Shown in pieces: positions 8,744 to 15,042 of a stretch of 34,705 nt of DNA (positions are counted from its first letter, which is position 1; every line of letters starts with the position of its first letter). The stretch is taken from NCBI GenBank assembly GCA_958407995.1, contig CATYJU010000019.1:1-34705 (forward strand), given 5' to 3'. This stretch comes from an uncultured Collinsella sp. (lineage in GTDB: Bacteria; Actinomycetota; Coriobacteriia; Coriobacteriales; Coriobacteriaceae). The position numbers and the translations under genes were made by a program. The notes beneath the pieces are model-generated. The model worked only from the letters and a program-made list of their open reading frames with translations, was not told the origin of the DNA and made no database searches.

Positions 8744-9622
8744 ATGATTTTAGACACCACGGCACCCGCAGAGGAGCTTCAAGACAAGCTATCGGCGCTC
8801 GAACAGCTGCTTTTGGCATACGGACGCGTCGCCATCGGCTTTTCCGGCGGCGTCGACAGCAGTTTTTTGGCTGCCGTCTGCTCCCGCATCATGCCCGCCA
8901 GCACCCTTCTCGTCCACCTCACCACGCCGCTCATCGGCACGCCCGAGCAGGCTTCGTTTGAGCGGTCTGTTGACGGACAAGCCGATGAGGGCCCGCATTT
9001 TAAGCTTCCGGTGCTCAATCTTTCGGTCGACCAGCTTCAGCTTCCACAGGTTGTCTGCAATGATGCCGACCGTTGCTATCACTGCAAACGCGCCGGCTTC
9101 ACCGCCATCGTCAACCACGCCAAGTCGCTAGGCTTCCCCACCGTTATCGATGGCAGCAACGCGAGCGACCGAGGCGATTACCGCCCCGGTATGCGCGCCG
9201 CCCAGGAGCTTGGTGTTCGCTCGCCTCTTATGGAGGTCGGCTTTACCAAGGACGAGGAGCGCGAGCTGCTGCGTACGTGGGGCTATCCCGTTTGGAATCT
9301 GCCCGCTGGCGCCTGTCTTGCCACGCGCGTCCCCACGGGCGAGGAGCTTACGCGCCAGAAGGTCGATTTAATCCGTACCTGCGAGGACTACCTGCACGAT
9401 CTTGGTCTGACGCAGGTTCGCGCGCGCTTGGTCGGCGGCTGCATGCATATCGAGGCCGCCCCCGCAGATGTCACCAAGATTGCCGCCCTCGGCGGCGCCG
9501 ACGTCGATGCCGAGGGCAAAACCCCGCTGCCCGCCGCCATCGAATCCGCCCTACGCAACCTAGGCTGCGGCCATATCTCCCCCGAGGTCACCCCCTACAT
9601 CCACGGCAACATGAACCTTTAG
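8744..9622 (+). CDS. larE: LarE-like ATP-dependent sulfur transferase, three-cysteine type
   Basis: 292 residues with AAGGA seven bases before ATG. The PP-loop SGGVDS (34-39) adenylates a carboxylate. DGSNASDRGDYRPG (136-149) and the PAGACLATRVP segment with Cys191 are LarE hallmarks; Cys191 corresponds to the sulfur-donating cysteine of lactobacillar LarE. A CYHC pair (Cys111, Cys114) is also present. LarE proteins with three such cysteines bind a [4Fe-4S] cluster and can act catalytically rather than sacrificing the cysteine. The product normally becomes the nickel-pincer cofactor of lactate racemase-type LarA enzymes. No larA, larB or larC lies in this window, so partners must be elsewhere or the target differs. 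Confidence 0.85.
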   Translation: MILDTTAPAEELQDKLSALEQLLLAYGRVAIGFSGGVDSSFLAAVCSRIMPASTLLVHLTTPLIGTPEQASFERSVDGQADEGPHFKLPVLNLSVDQLQLPQVVCNDADRCYHCKRAGFTAIVNHAKSLGFPTVIDGSNASDRGDYRPGMRAAQELGVRSPLMEVGFTKDEERELLRTWGYPVWNLPAGACLATRVPTGEELTRQKVDLIRTCEDYLHDLGLTQVRARLVGGCMHIEAAPADVTKIAALGGADVDAEGKTPLPAAIESALRNLGCGHISPEVTPYIHGNMNL

Positions 9623-9770
9623 GTTACGCCGTTTTACAAACGGCGTACCTGCTCGGCGCTGCGCGGGCTCCGGGCACGGCAATCTGACGTTCAACTTCAC
9701 TGGCGCGACCAAAAGGTCAGCGCCCGCTTGTTTCACGTCACCTTACCGCACCCGGAGCCCGCTCGCTCGC
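9623..9770 (+). repeat. ~150-base structured repeat element, copy A, after larE
   Basis: It begins at the base after the larE stop with hairpin TACGCCGTTT (9625-9634)/AAACGGCGTA (9638-9647). A long nested stem follows: GCGGGCTCCGGG (9663-9674) with CCCGGAGCCCGC (9751-9762), CGG with CCG, and TGACGT (9685-9690) with ACGTCA (9735-9740). The apical stem is GGCGC-GACC (9702-9710) with GGTC-A-GCGCC (9715-9724) around AAAA. Blocks CGCTGCGCGGGC, GGCAATCTG and GCCCGCTCGCT are shared with copy B at 13477-13620. No open frame fits. It could be a 3'-UTR element, a small RNA or a mobile repeat. Confidence 0.75.
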
Positions 9771-9798
9771 ATATGCTCAACCTGGACTGCGTTAACTG

Positions 9799-9847
9799 AC
9801 CTACCAAAAAGGGACAGGTTTATTTTGGCAGGTTTTATCTGGGGAAA
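9799..9847 (+). repeat. GGGACAGG-headed palindromic repeat, type 2, second copy
   Basis: The sequence from ACCAAAAAGGGACAGG through GGTTTTATCTGGGGAAA matches 10293-10342, except that the left arm reads ACCTACC instead of ACCTGCC, which breaks one stem pair. Confidence 0.85.
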
Positions 9848-9862
9848 TATCGCGAAGCAGTC

Positions 9863-9905
9863 GCCCCTCTAGCGCCCATCAAACTTCGAGAGACGATAGA
9901 GGGGC
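9863..9905. other. inverted repeat downstream of the winged-helix stub
   Basis: GCCCCTCTA (9863-9871) and TAGAGGGGC (9897-9905), 9-base perfect arms with a 25-base loop, starting 14 bases after the stub's stop codon. Probably the old terminator of that gene, although no T tract follows. Confidence 0.4.
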
Positions 9906-9918
9906 AATTCGGCTGCAT

Positions 9919-10050
9919 CTACTTCTTCCGATAGCGGCGGTTGCGGCTCGTCGACGAACTCATTGCTTCGATGAGCCCTTTATCCGCCATTTTTGGCAGA
10001 TGGTAGCTGACGGACGAATTTTGGCATTCCGTCTCTCTAAAACAATAGAT
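9919..10050 (-). pseudogene. C-terminal stub of a winged-helix protein
   Basis: Read on the minus strand from an in-frame stop (10053-10051) to TAG 9921-9919, the frame encodes ETECQNSSVSYHLPKMADKG, then LIEAMSSST and SRNRRYRKK. The SSVSYHLPKMADKGLIE piece is a recognition helix and wing as in ArsR-like domains or the C-terminal winged helix of AlbA-type ATP-binding proteins. No start codon or first helices precede it, and the frame runs directly into the TCTCTCTAA box array. The simplest reading is an internal deletion that joined a promoter region to the last ~40 codons. A start at internal ATG codons would give only a non-functional fragment. Confidence 0.55.
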
Positions 10051-10221
10051 TTATCTCTCTAAAGTTTCGTATATCTCTCTAACTTTAGAGAGATAAGCAC
10101 CTTGTTTTAGAGAGACATTTAGTGAGATGTATCGAATTCACTGCTAGATTACCTAAGACTATCTCTCTAGCCTACTTTCTCTTTAGAGAGACATTTAGAG
10201 AGACGAGTGCGACCTCTCTAA
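10032..10221. promoter_or_regulatory. array of about ten TCTCTCTAA boxes in both orientations
   Basis: Boxes on the plus strand begin near 10032, 10054, 10074, 10161 and 10214 (the last as CTCTCTAA). Reverse-orientation TTTAGAGAGA boxes are near 10084, 10105, 10118 (TTTAGTGAGA), 10182 and 10194. The pair at 10072-10095 is an almost perfect palindrome, TATCTCTCTAA facing TTAGAGAGATA. The two tightest reverse pairs are 12-13 bases apart. The density and orientation resemble a multi-operator control region. It abuts the winged-helix stub, which suggests former autoregulation. No protein-coding frame explains the pattern. Confidence 0.6.
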
Positions 10222-10292
10222 TCATGGGCTCCACTCTTTAAGGTGCACACTTCCTAACCGTGCCCTAAGTTGCGGTGAAATAGTCCCCGATT

Positions 10293-10342
10293 AACCTGCC
10301 AAAAAGGGACAGGTTTATTTTGGCAGGTTTTATCTGGGGAAA
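10293..10342 (+). repeat. GGGACAGG-headed palindromic repeat, type 2, third copy
   Basis: Perfect 12-base arms AACCTGCCAAAA (10293-10304) and TTTTGGCAGGTT (10318-10329) around GGGACAGGTTTA, with the conserved TATCTGGGGAAA tail. It is followed within ten bases by the terminator of the sugar operon. Confidence 0.85.
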
Positions 10343-10349
10343 CGCAAAC

Positions 10350-10385
10350 AGGGCCGCGACACCCCTATGGCGTCGCGGCCCTTTT
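10350..10385 (-). terminator. terminator of the PTS/transketolase operon
   Basis: GGGCCGCGAC (10351-10360) and GTCGCGGCCC (10372-10381) with an 11-base loop, 40 bases after the EIIA stop. The longer T run (TTTT) is on the plus side; the minus side has TGTTTG. Position makes it the operon end, though it can work both ways. Confidence 0.7.
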
Positions 10386-10424
10386 CCTTGGAGAAGGATC
10401 GATTGATTGAACGGGATGACCGTT

Positions 10425-10877
10425 CTAGTCTTCGAGTCCGCTATTGATGAGCTCCGCAATCTCAACGGGATCGGTGCTCGCACGTACTTTGTCACGGAAG
10501 CCGGCATCCATCAGCATCACGGCAGCCTTGGAGAGCAGACGCAGGTGCGTGGTTCCTGCTTCGCCCGCGGGAACATACAGCGCGAGCGCCACATCGACGG
10601 GTACGCCATCAAAGCTCGGCCACTCAACAGGCTCGGACAGTTTGAGCACGGCCACACCCGGCGTATGGATCGCATCGCTCTTGGCATGCGGAACGGCAAA
10701 ACCGGCGACAAGCCCGGTCTCGGCCTCGTTCTCGCGAGCAATAAAGGCAGCCTCTACGGCAGATGCGTCATCGGCAAAGCCGAGCTCGATTGCCTGCTCG
10801 GACAAATAATGCAGGGCGTTCTCGCGCGAGGCGGCGGTATACCCGATCGTCACTTGGTTGGCAGATACAAATCCCAT
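10425..10877 (-). CDS. PTS EIIA component, fructose/mannitol (EIIA-2) type
   Basis: 150 residues forming one PTS_EIIA_2 domain. The phospho-accepting His64 is in GFAVPHAKSDA (59-69). VALALYVPAGEAGTTHLRLL and the helical C-terminus are typical. It receives phosphate from HPr and passes it to the EIIB domain encoded at the operon's other end, since EIIBC there lacks an A domain. AAGGAAGG lies five bases before the ATG and overlaps the end of the upstream transketolase gene (11-base gap). As last gene of the six-gene operon it is separated from EIIBC by four metabolic genes, an uncommon order. Confidence 0.92.
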   Translation of the reverse strand: MGFVSANQVTIGYTAASRENALHYLSEQAIELGFADDASAVEAAFIARENEAETGLVAGFAVPHAKSDAIHTPGVAVLKLSEPVEWPSFDGVPVDVALALYVPAGEAGTTHLRLLSKAAVMLMDAGFRDKVRASTDPVEIAELINSGLED

Positions 10878-10888
10878 GGAAACCTTCC

Positions 10889-11827
10889 TTACAACACAGA
10901 CCTGACCGCAGCTTCGATGCCGTCGGCGTCCAAACCGTACTTGTGCAGCAAATCGACCGCAGGGCCGGACTCACCATACACATCGCGCACGCCGACGCGT
11001 CGCATCGGCACCGGATGCTGCTCCGCGAGCACCGAGGCCACGGCCTCGCCAAGACCACCGATAATCGAATGCTCCTCGGCGGTGACCACGCGACCAGTCT
11101 TCTTGGCGCTGGCAACCACCAGTCGCTCATCGAGCGGCTTGATCGTGTGCATGTTGATGACCTCGGCATCGATGCCATCGGCAGCGAGCGCCTCGGCAGC
11201 CTCAAGCGCCTCGGCGACCATGAGGCCGCATGCGACGATAGTCACATCGGACCCCTCGCGCACGACCACGCCGCGACCAATCTTGAACTCATAGTCCTCG
11301 TGGTCGTTGATGACCGGTGTTGCCAGACGGCCGAAGCGCATATAGACTGGCCCCTCAAACTCATAGGCGGCGCGCACGCAAGCGCGAGCCTCGATGTCAT
11401 CGGCGGGAACGATCACCGTCATACCCGGAATCGTGCGCATGAGTGCGATATCCTCGCAGCACTGGTGCGTGGCGCCGTCCTCGCCCACCGAAATGCCGGC
11501 ATGGGTAGCGCCAATCTTGACGTTGAGATGCGGGTAGCCAATGGAATTGCGGACCTGCTCGTAGGCGCGACCGGCGGCAAACATCGCAAAGGTGCTCGCA
11601 AAAGCAACGCGGCCCGTGGTCGCGATGCCGGCGGCAAGTCCCATCAAGTTGCTCTCGGCGATGCCGGCATCGTAAAAGCGCCCAGGATGAGCAGCCTTAA
11701 ACTTACCCGTCTGCGTAGCGGCTGCCAGGTCGGCATCGAGCACTACAAAGTCATCGTGCTCATTGCCCAGCTCGACGAGCGCCTCGCCGTAGCTTACACG
11801 CGTGGCGACTTTTTTGACCTCTGCCAT
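10889..11827 (-). CDS. transketolase, C-terminal subunit (Pyr and C domains)
   Basis: 312 residues, half the length of a one-chain transketolase. It has the pyrimidine-binding domain with YDAGIAESNLMGLAAG, where Glu58 is the residue that activates the thiamine ring. THAGISVGEDGATHQCCEDI matches the conserved GEDGPTHQ segment. The C-terminal transketolase domain runs from about 185 (SDVTIVACGLMVAEAL). It forms a heterodimeric enzyme with the adjacent N-terminal subunit, whose stop overlaps this start by one base (TAATG), so the two are translationally coupled. It transfers two-carbon units between sugar phosphates. Similar split pairs act in specialised sugar pathways (for example apulose-4-phosphate transketolase), so the true substrate may not be standard. 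Confidence 0.93.
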   Translation of the reverse strand: MAEVKKVATRVSYGEALVELGNEHDDFVVLDADLAAATQTGKFKAAHPGRFYDAGIAESNLMGLAAGIATTGRVAFASTFAMFAAGRAYEQVRNSIGYPHLNVKIGATHAGISVGEDGATHQCCEDIALMRTIPGMTVIVPADDIEARACVRAAYEFEGPVYMRFGRLATPVINDHEDYEFKIGRGVVVREGSDVTIVACGLMVAEALEAAEALAADGIDAEVINMHTIKPLDERLVVASAKKTGRVVTAEEHSIIGGLGEAVASVLAEQHPVPMRRVGVRDVYGESGPAVDLLHKYGLDADGIEAAVRSVL

Positions 11828-12657
11828 TAGAGCTCCTCTCCTGCTGCCGCGAGCTCGGCCATGGCCTGCTCAAACTGCTCGTCATTGGGCGCCTTGCCAT
11901 GCCAGCCAACCTGGTTCTCCATAAAGGAGACGCCTTTGCCCTTCACCGTCTCGGCGATGATAGCGACGGGCACGCCGGTCACCTCACGAGCCTCGGCGAA
12001 AGCCGCCTCAATCTGTGCCATGTCGTTGCCATCGGCTAGCTCTATCACATGCCACTTAAAGGCGCGGAACTTGTCAGCGAGCGGCATGGCCGAGTTGACC
12101 TCATCGATCGTGCCGTCAATCTGCAAGCCGTTGTGGTCGACGACGGCAACAAGATTGTCGAGCGCATGGTTGCCGGCAAACATGGCCGCCTCCCACACCT
12201 GGCCCTCCTCGCACTCACCGTCGCCCAGCAACGTGTAGACACGGTAGCCGTCGCCCCAGTGCTTAGCGGCAAGCGCCATTCCAACTGCAGCAGAGATGCC
12301 CTGACCGAGCGATCCGGTGGACATATCGATGCCCGGGGTGTCGTTCATGTTGGGATGGCCCTGCAGTCGGCTGCCAATATGACGGAGCGTCTCGAGCTCT
12401 TCGACGGGAAAATAGCCGCGATTTGCCAACACCGAATACAGGCCCGGCGCCGCGTGACCCTTGGAGAGCACAAAGCGATCGCGATCGGCCTTGCGAGGGT
12501 CGGCAGGATCGATATTCATTTCCTCAAAGTACAGATACGTCATGATGTCGGCAGCACCGAGCGATCCACCCGGATGTCCCGACTTGGCCGCGTGAACCGC
12601 AGTCACGACACCCTTCCTGACCTCATTGGCGACCTTCGCCAGCTCCTGGTTGGTCAT
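11827..12657 (-). CDS. transketolase, N-terminal subunit (ThDP domain)
   Basis: 276 residues from ATG 12657, chosen over 12717 because AGAGGA lies six bases upstream. The thiamine diphosphate/metal motif starts at GDG (145-147) in GDGECEEGQVWEAAM and ends at Asn176 in VDHNG. SGHPGGSLGAADIM (26-39) and FVLSKGHAAPGLYS are classic transketolase segments. It supplies the pyrophosphate-binding half of the enzyme; the other half is the next gene, overlapping by one base. A 63-base gap with a hairpin separates it from the transaldolase gene upstream. Confidence 0.94.
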   Translation of the reverse strand: MTNQELAKVANEVRKGVVTAVHAAKSGHPGGSLGAADIMTYLYFEEMNIDPADPRKADRDRFVLSKGHAAPGLYSVLANRGYFPVEELETLRHIGSRLQGHPNMNDTPGIDMSTGSLGQGISAAVGMALAAKHWGDGYRVYTLLGDGECEEGQVWEAAMFAGNHALDNLVAVVDHNGLQIDGTIDEVNSAMPLADKFRAFKWHVIELADGNDMAQIEAAFAEAREVTGVPVAIIAETVKGKGVSFMENQVGWHGKAPNDEQFEQAMAELAAAGEEL

Positions 12658-12680
12658 ACGAATTCCTCTCTTGAGAACAA

Positions 12681-12709
12681 CCCCGGCACCGGATGACGCG
12701 ATGCCGGGG
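12681..12709 (-). other. intercistronic hairpin between talC-like and transketolase genes
   Basis: CCCCGGCA (12681-12688) and TGCCGGGG (12702-12709), 8-base perfect arms, 13-base loop, no T run. It lies within the operon just ahead of the transketolase ribosome-binding site. Likely an mRNA stability or processing element. Confidence 0.5.
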
Positions 12710-12720
12710 CAATCCACTCG

Positions 12721-13404
12721 TTAAGCCTGAGCGACGACCTTCTGCCAGTCAGCCTCGAACGAGGCAAGGCCCTGGTCGGTCAGCGGGTGATGCAGGCATT
12801 TCTTAAGAGCAGCCATGGGGACGGTCGCAATATCAGCGCCGAGCAGCGCCGCCTGGGTCACGTGGTTAGGCGTGCGGACGGATGCGGTAATAATCTCGAC
12901 GGTGTCATCGACGTTTTTGCCAGTCCAGTCATAGTTCTTGATGCAGGTCACAACGTTGTCGAGCTGCGAGATACCGTCCTCGGCGATGTCATCGAAGCGT
13001 CCCACAAACGGGCTGATGTAGCGAGCGCCGGCGTTGGCGGCCATCAAGGCCTGGGTCGGCGAGAAAACAAGCGTCATGTTGACGCGCACGCCTGCGTCGG
13101 CCAGGGCGCGGCAGGCGGCGAGGCCGGCCTCGCAGACGGGGAGCTTGACCACAATGTTGGGGGCGAGGGCGGCAAGGCGCTTCCCCTCCTCGATCATGCC
13201 CTCGGCCGTGGTGGCGGTAGACTCGGCAGACACGGGCAGACCCTCGCAGAGCTCGGCAATCTTGAGCATATGGGGCTCAAAGTCGGCGAGCTTACCGCCG
13301 GTCTTGGCGTACAGGGACGGATTGGTGGTAACACCGGCCAGGCAGCCCCAGCTCTTGGCCTCGGCGATCTCGTCAAGGTTGGCGGTATCGATAAAGAACT
13401 TCAT
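12721..13404 (-). CDS. transaldolase/fructose-6-phosphate aldolase, TalC type
   Basis: 227 residues from ATG 13404, with AAGGAG eight bases upstream; the longer frame to 13467 has no such support. MKFFIDTANLDEI, GVTTNPSLY (24-32), VVKLP with the Schiff-base Lys87, and NMTLVFSPTQALMAANAGA are the short-transaldolase signature. NxTLVFS resembles true transaldolases (TalC) more than E. coli FsaA, which has GTAVYG there, so three-carbon transfer is favoured. A VSPFVGR-like piece, YISPFVGRFDD, follows. It works with the split transketolase encoded downstream to interconvert sugar phosphates. Confidence 0.92.
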   Translation of the reverse strand: MKFFIDTANLDEIAEAKSWGCLAGVTTNPSLYAKTGGKLADFEPHMLKIAELCEGLPVSAESTATTAEGMIEEGKRLAALAPNIVVKLPVCEAGLAACRALADAGVRVNMTLVFSPTQALMAANAGARYISPFVGRFDDIAEDGISQLDNVVTCIKNYDWTGKNVDDTVEIITASVRTPNHVTQAALLGADIATVPMAALKKCLHHPLTDQGLASFEADWQKVVAQA

Positions 13405-13476
13405 GGTGCAAACTCCTTCAAATGAATTGCTAGTAATCCTAAGGACAGTGGCCCGATCGTCGGTCAATCCAACGTC

Positions 13477-13620
13477 AGCGAGCGGGCAGCTGCCGTGGCA
13501 AGGTGGCGCGAGAGAGGAGCGAAGCGTACTTTGGTACGCGAGCGACGGCTTGAGCGCCAGATTGCCCGGCAGATGCCCGCGCAGCGTCGACCGGTCCGGC
13601 GTTTGTCAAAACGCCGGAAC
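13477..13620 (-). repeat. ~150-base structured repeat element, copy B, after the GatZ-like gene
   Basis: Read on the minus strand it starts three bases after the GatZ-like stop with hairpin CCGGCGTTT/AAACGCCGG. The nested stem is GCGGGCA (13482-13488)/TGCCCGC (13574-13580), CTGCC/GGCAG, GGCAA/TTGCC and TGGCGC (13504-13509)/GCGCCA (13554-13559). The apex is GCGTAC-TTTG-GTACGC (13524-13539). It shares the blocks and order of copy A (9623-9770), but the paired bases differ in a compensating way. It sits inside the operon, in the 219-base gap before the talC-like gene. Confidence 0.75.
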
Positions 13621-13623
13621 TAC

Positions 13624-14898
13624 TTAGTCCTCGAGAGCCTTCTCGATGCGGCTCGTGACGCCCTTGAGGTTAAGGCCGACGACGTACTGTTTGATCGGGC
13701 GCTTGATGTGCTCGATCACAAAGCGCTTGCCGTCGATGTCCTGGGCAGCGAGGTTGCGATAGAGCTTCTCGACCTGCTCCTTGACCTCAGGATCGTTAAA
13801 GGCGTAGTGGCCGGAGACATCCAGAATCTTCAGGCTGAGCTCGTCGTCGGCCAGAATGTCGTCAACCTGCAGGTTAACGTCGTCGCCGGTCATCCACTTG
13901 CGCCAACGCTCGGTCTTGATGGCCTTGACCAGCAGCGTGTGATACAGGTCGGAGGGATCGTCGCACAGGCCGTTGTCGACCAGAATCTGCTCGGTAGCGC
14001 AGAGCTTGAGGTAGGCGCGGGTCTCCTCGGTGCCGTACTGAGGGGCGACATTTGAGGCCGTCACGTGAGCCGGGATGTGCTCGAGCAGCGTTGCGTCATC
14101 CAGATAGTCGGCGTTGTGCTCCTTCAGGCCCACGCCGTAGCGCTTTGCCATGTCGGCGAGCTCGCGGGCGTTCTTAAAGTTGTAATGGCCGACCTGCTCG
14201 GTCCAACGGGTAAGCGTGCCGGTCTGACCGACGATAAAGGTGGGCATGGGGCAGCCGCGCTTCTCGAGCTCGGGCTGCAGCTGAGAAATGAATTCCTCGT
14301 ACTTATCGGTAGAGGTCAAGCCGCCATTGGTCTCCTCGGTACCGACCTCATAGGCGACCTCGGGCAGGTTATGCTCGCGACGGTACTGCTCAAGGTAGTC
14401 GATAAGATCGATCGTGCGACGAAGCACCACGTCGAGCGGAATAACCTTGCCGATCTGATAGGGGTCCTTGGTGGGGTCGACCATCAGCAGGTCAAAGCCC
14501 GCCTCCATGTCGGCGACGAAGGACTTGCGGGCGAGCTCCATGGCCTCGTCCTCGGGCAGGTGGGCGTTACGCTCCTCGTCGCGCTGCCACGGACCGCCGT
14601 GATCGCGGCACAGGTAGTACGGACCGGTGTAACCCACCTCGTCGGCGACCTTCTTGATGTCGGCGGCAAAGCGCGTCTGATCCCAACCGTTGACGTAGCC
14701 GGCGCCCATCTCGTCCATATCGACCTGGTTGCGGCTGGCGATAAACATGGGCGGGAAATCCTCGTCCTTGGCAAGCTCGAACACGGCCTGAATCAGGTTG
14801 GGGCTCATGGGGCCAATGCCGACCATGGTTGCGTGATCGCCGCTATCCTGCAGCTTGAGCATGCCCTGAACGGCCTGGCGGATGGTGAGGTTGGACAT
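13624..14898 (-). CDS. GatZ/KbaZ-like protein (tagatose-bisphosphate aldolase 'non-catalytic subunit' family)
   Basis: 424 residues, full family length (PF08013). Recognised from the TIM-barrel pattern with MVGIGPMSPNLIQAVFELA, CRDHGGPWQRDE (97-108), MVDPTKDPYQIGKVIPL, YEVGTEETNGGLTS and LKEHNADYL. GatZ and KbaZ were described as helpers of the class II aldolases GatY and KbaY. No GatY/KbaY gene lies in this operon, and the polar residues at CRDHGG, EVGTEE and KEHNAD look like an active site. Some members of the family are reported as C4-epimerases acting on tagatose-/fructose-6-phosphate, which would fit the transaldolase and transketolase beside it. AAGGAG lies six bases before ATG 14898. 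Confidence 0.82.
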   Translation of the reverse strand: MSNLTIRQAVQGMLKLQDSGDHATMVGIGPMSPNLIQAVFELAKDEDFPPMFIASRNQVDMDEMGAGYVNGWDQTRFAADIKKVADEVGYTGPYYLCRDHGGPWQRDEERNAHLPEDEAMELARKSFVADMEAGFDLLMVDPTKDPYQIGKVIPLDVVLRRTIDLIDYLEQYRREHNLPEVAYEVGTEETNGGLTSTDKYEEFISQLQPELEKRGCPMPTFIVGQTGTLTRWTEQVGHYNFKNARELADMAKRYGVGLKEHNADYLDDATLLEHIPAHVTASNVAPQYGTEETRAYLKLCATEQILVDNGLCDDPSDLYHTLLVKAIKTERWRKWMTGDDVNLQVDDILADDELSLKILDVSGHYAFNDPEVKEQVEKLYRNLAAQDIDGKRFVIEHIKRPIKQYVVGLNLKGVTSRIEKALED

Positions 14899-14990
14899 TT
14901 TGTTCTCCTTCTCCAGAGGATTTTTGACAAAAGTTCCCTGGGACCCAGATGCGGGCCCTATCAGTACGGATGGATTTTGTTGTGTAGGGG

Positions 14991-15028
14991 CGGTTGTGCG
15001 GAGTCAAATCCATCCCTCCGCACAACCG
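14991..15028 (-). other. intercistronic hairpin between EIIBC and the GatZ-like gene
   Basis: Thirteen-base perfect arms CGGTTGTGCGGAG (14991-15003) and CTCCGCACAACCG (15016-15028) with a 12-base loop, starting 15 bases after the EIIBC stop. There is no T run on the minus strand, so full termination is unlikely. Partial attenuation or transcript protection is possible. Confidence 0.6.
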
Positions 15029-15042
15029 GAGTCCTTAAAGGT

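Noticed and set aside
7704..10221. Possible CRISPR array from the repeated short motifs
   Set aside because: The 21-base repeat has only two copies with a 12-base gap, and the TCTCTCTAA boxes are too short, irregular and of mixed orientation. No cas gene is present.
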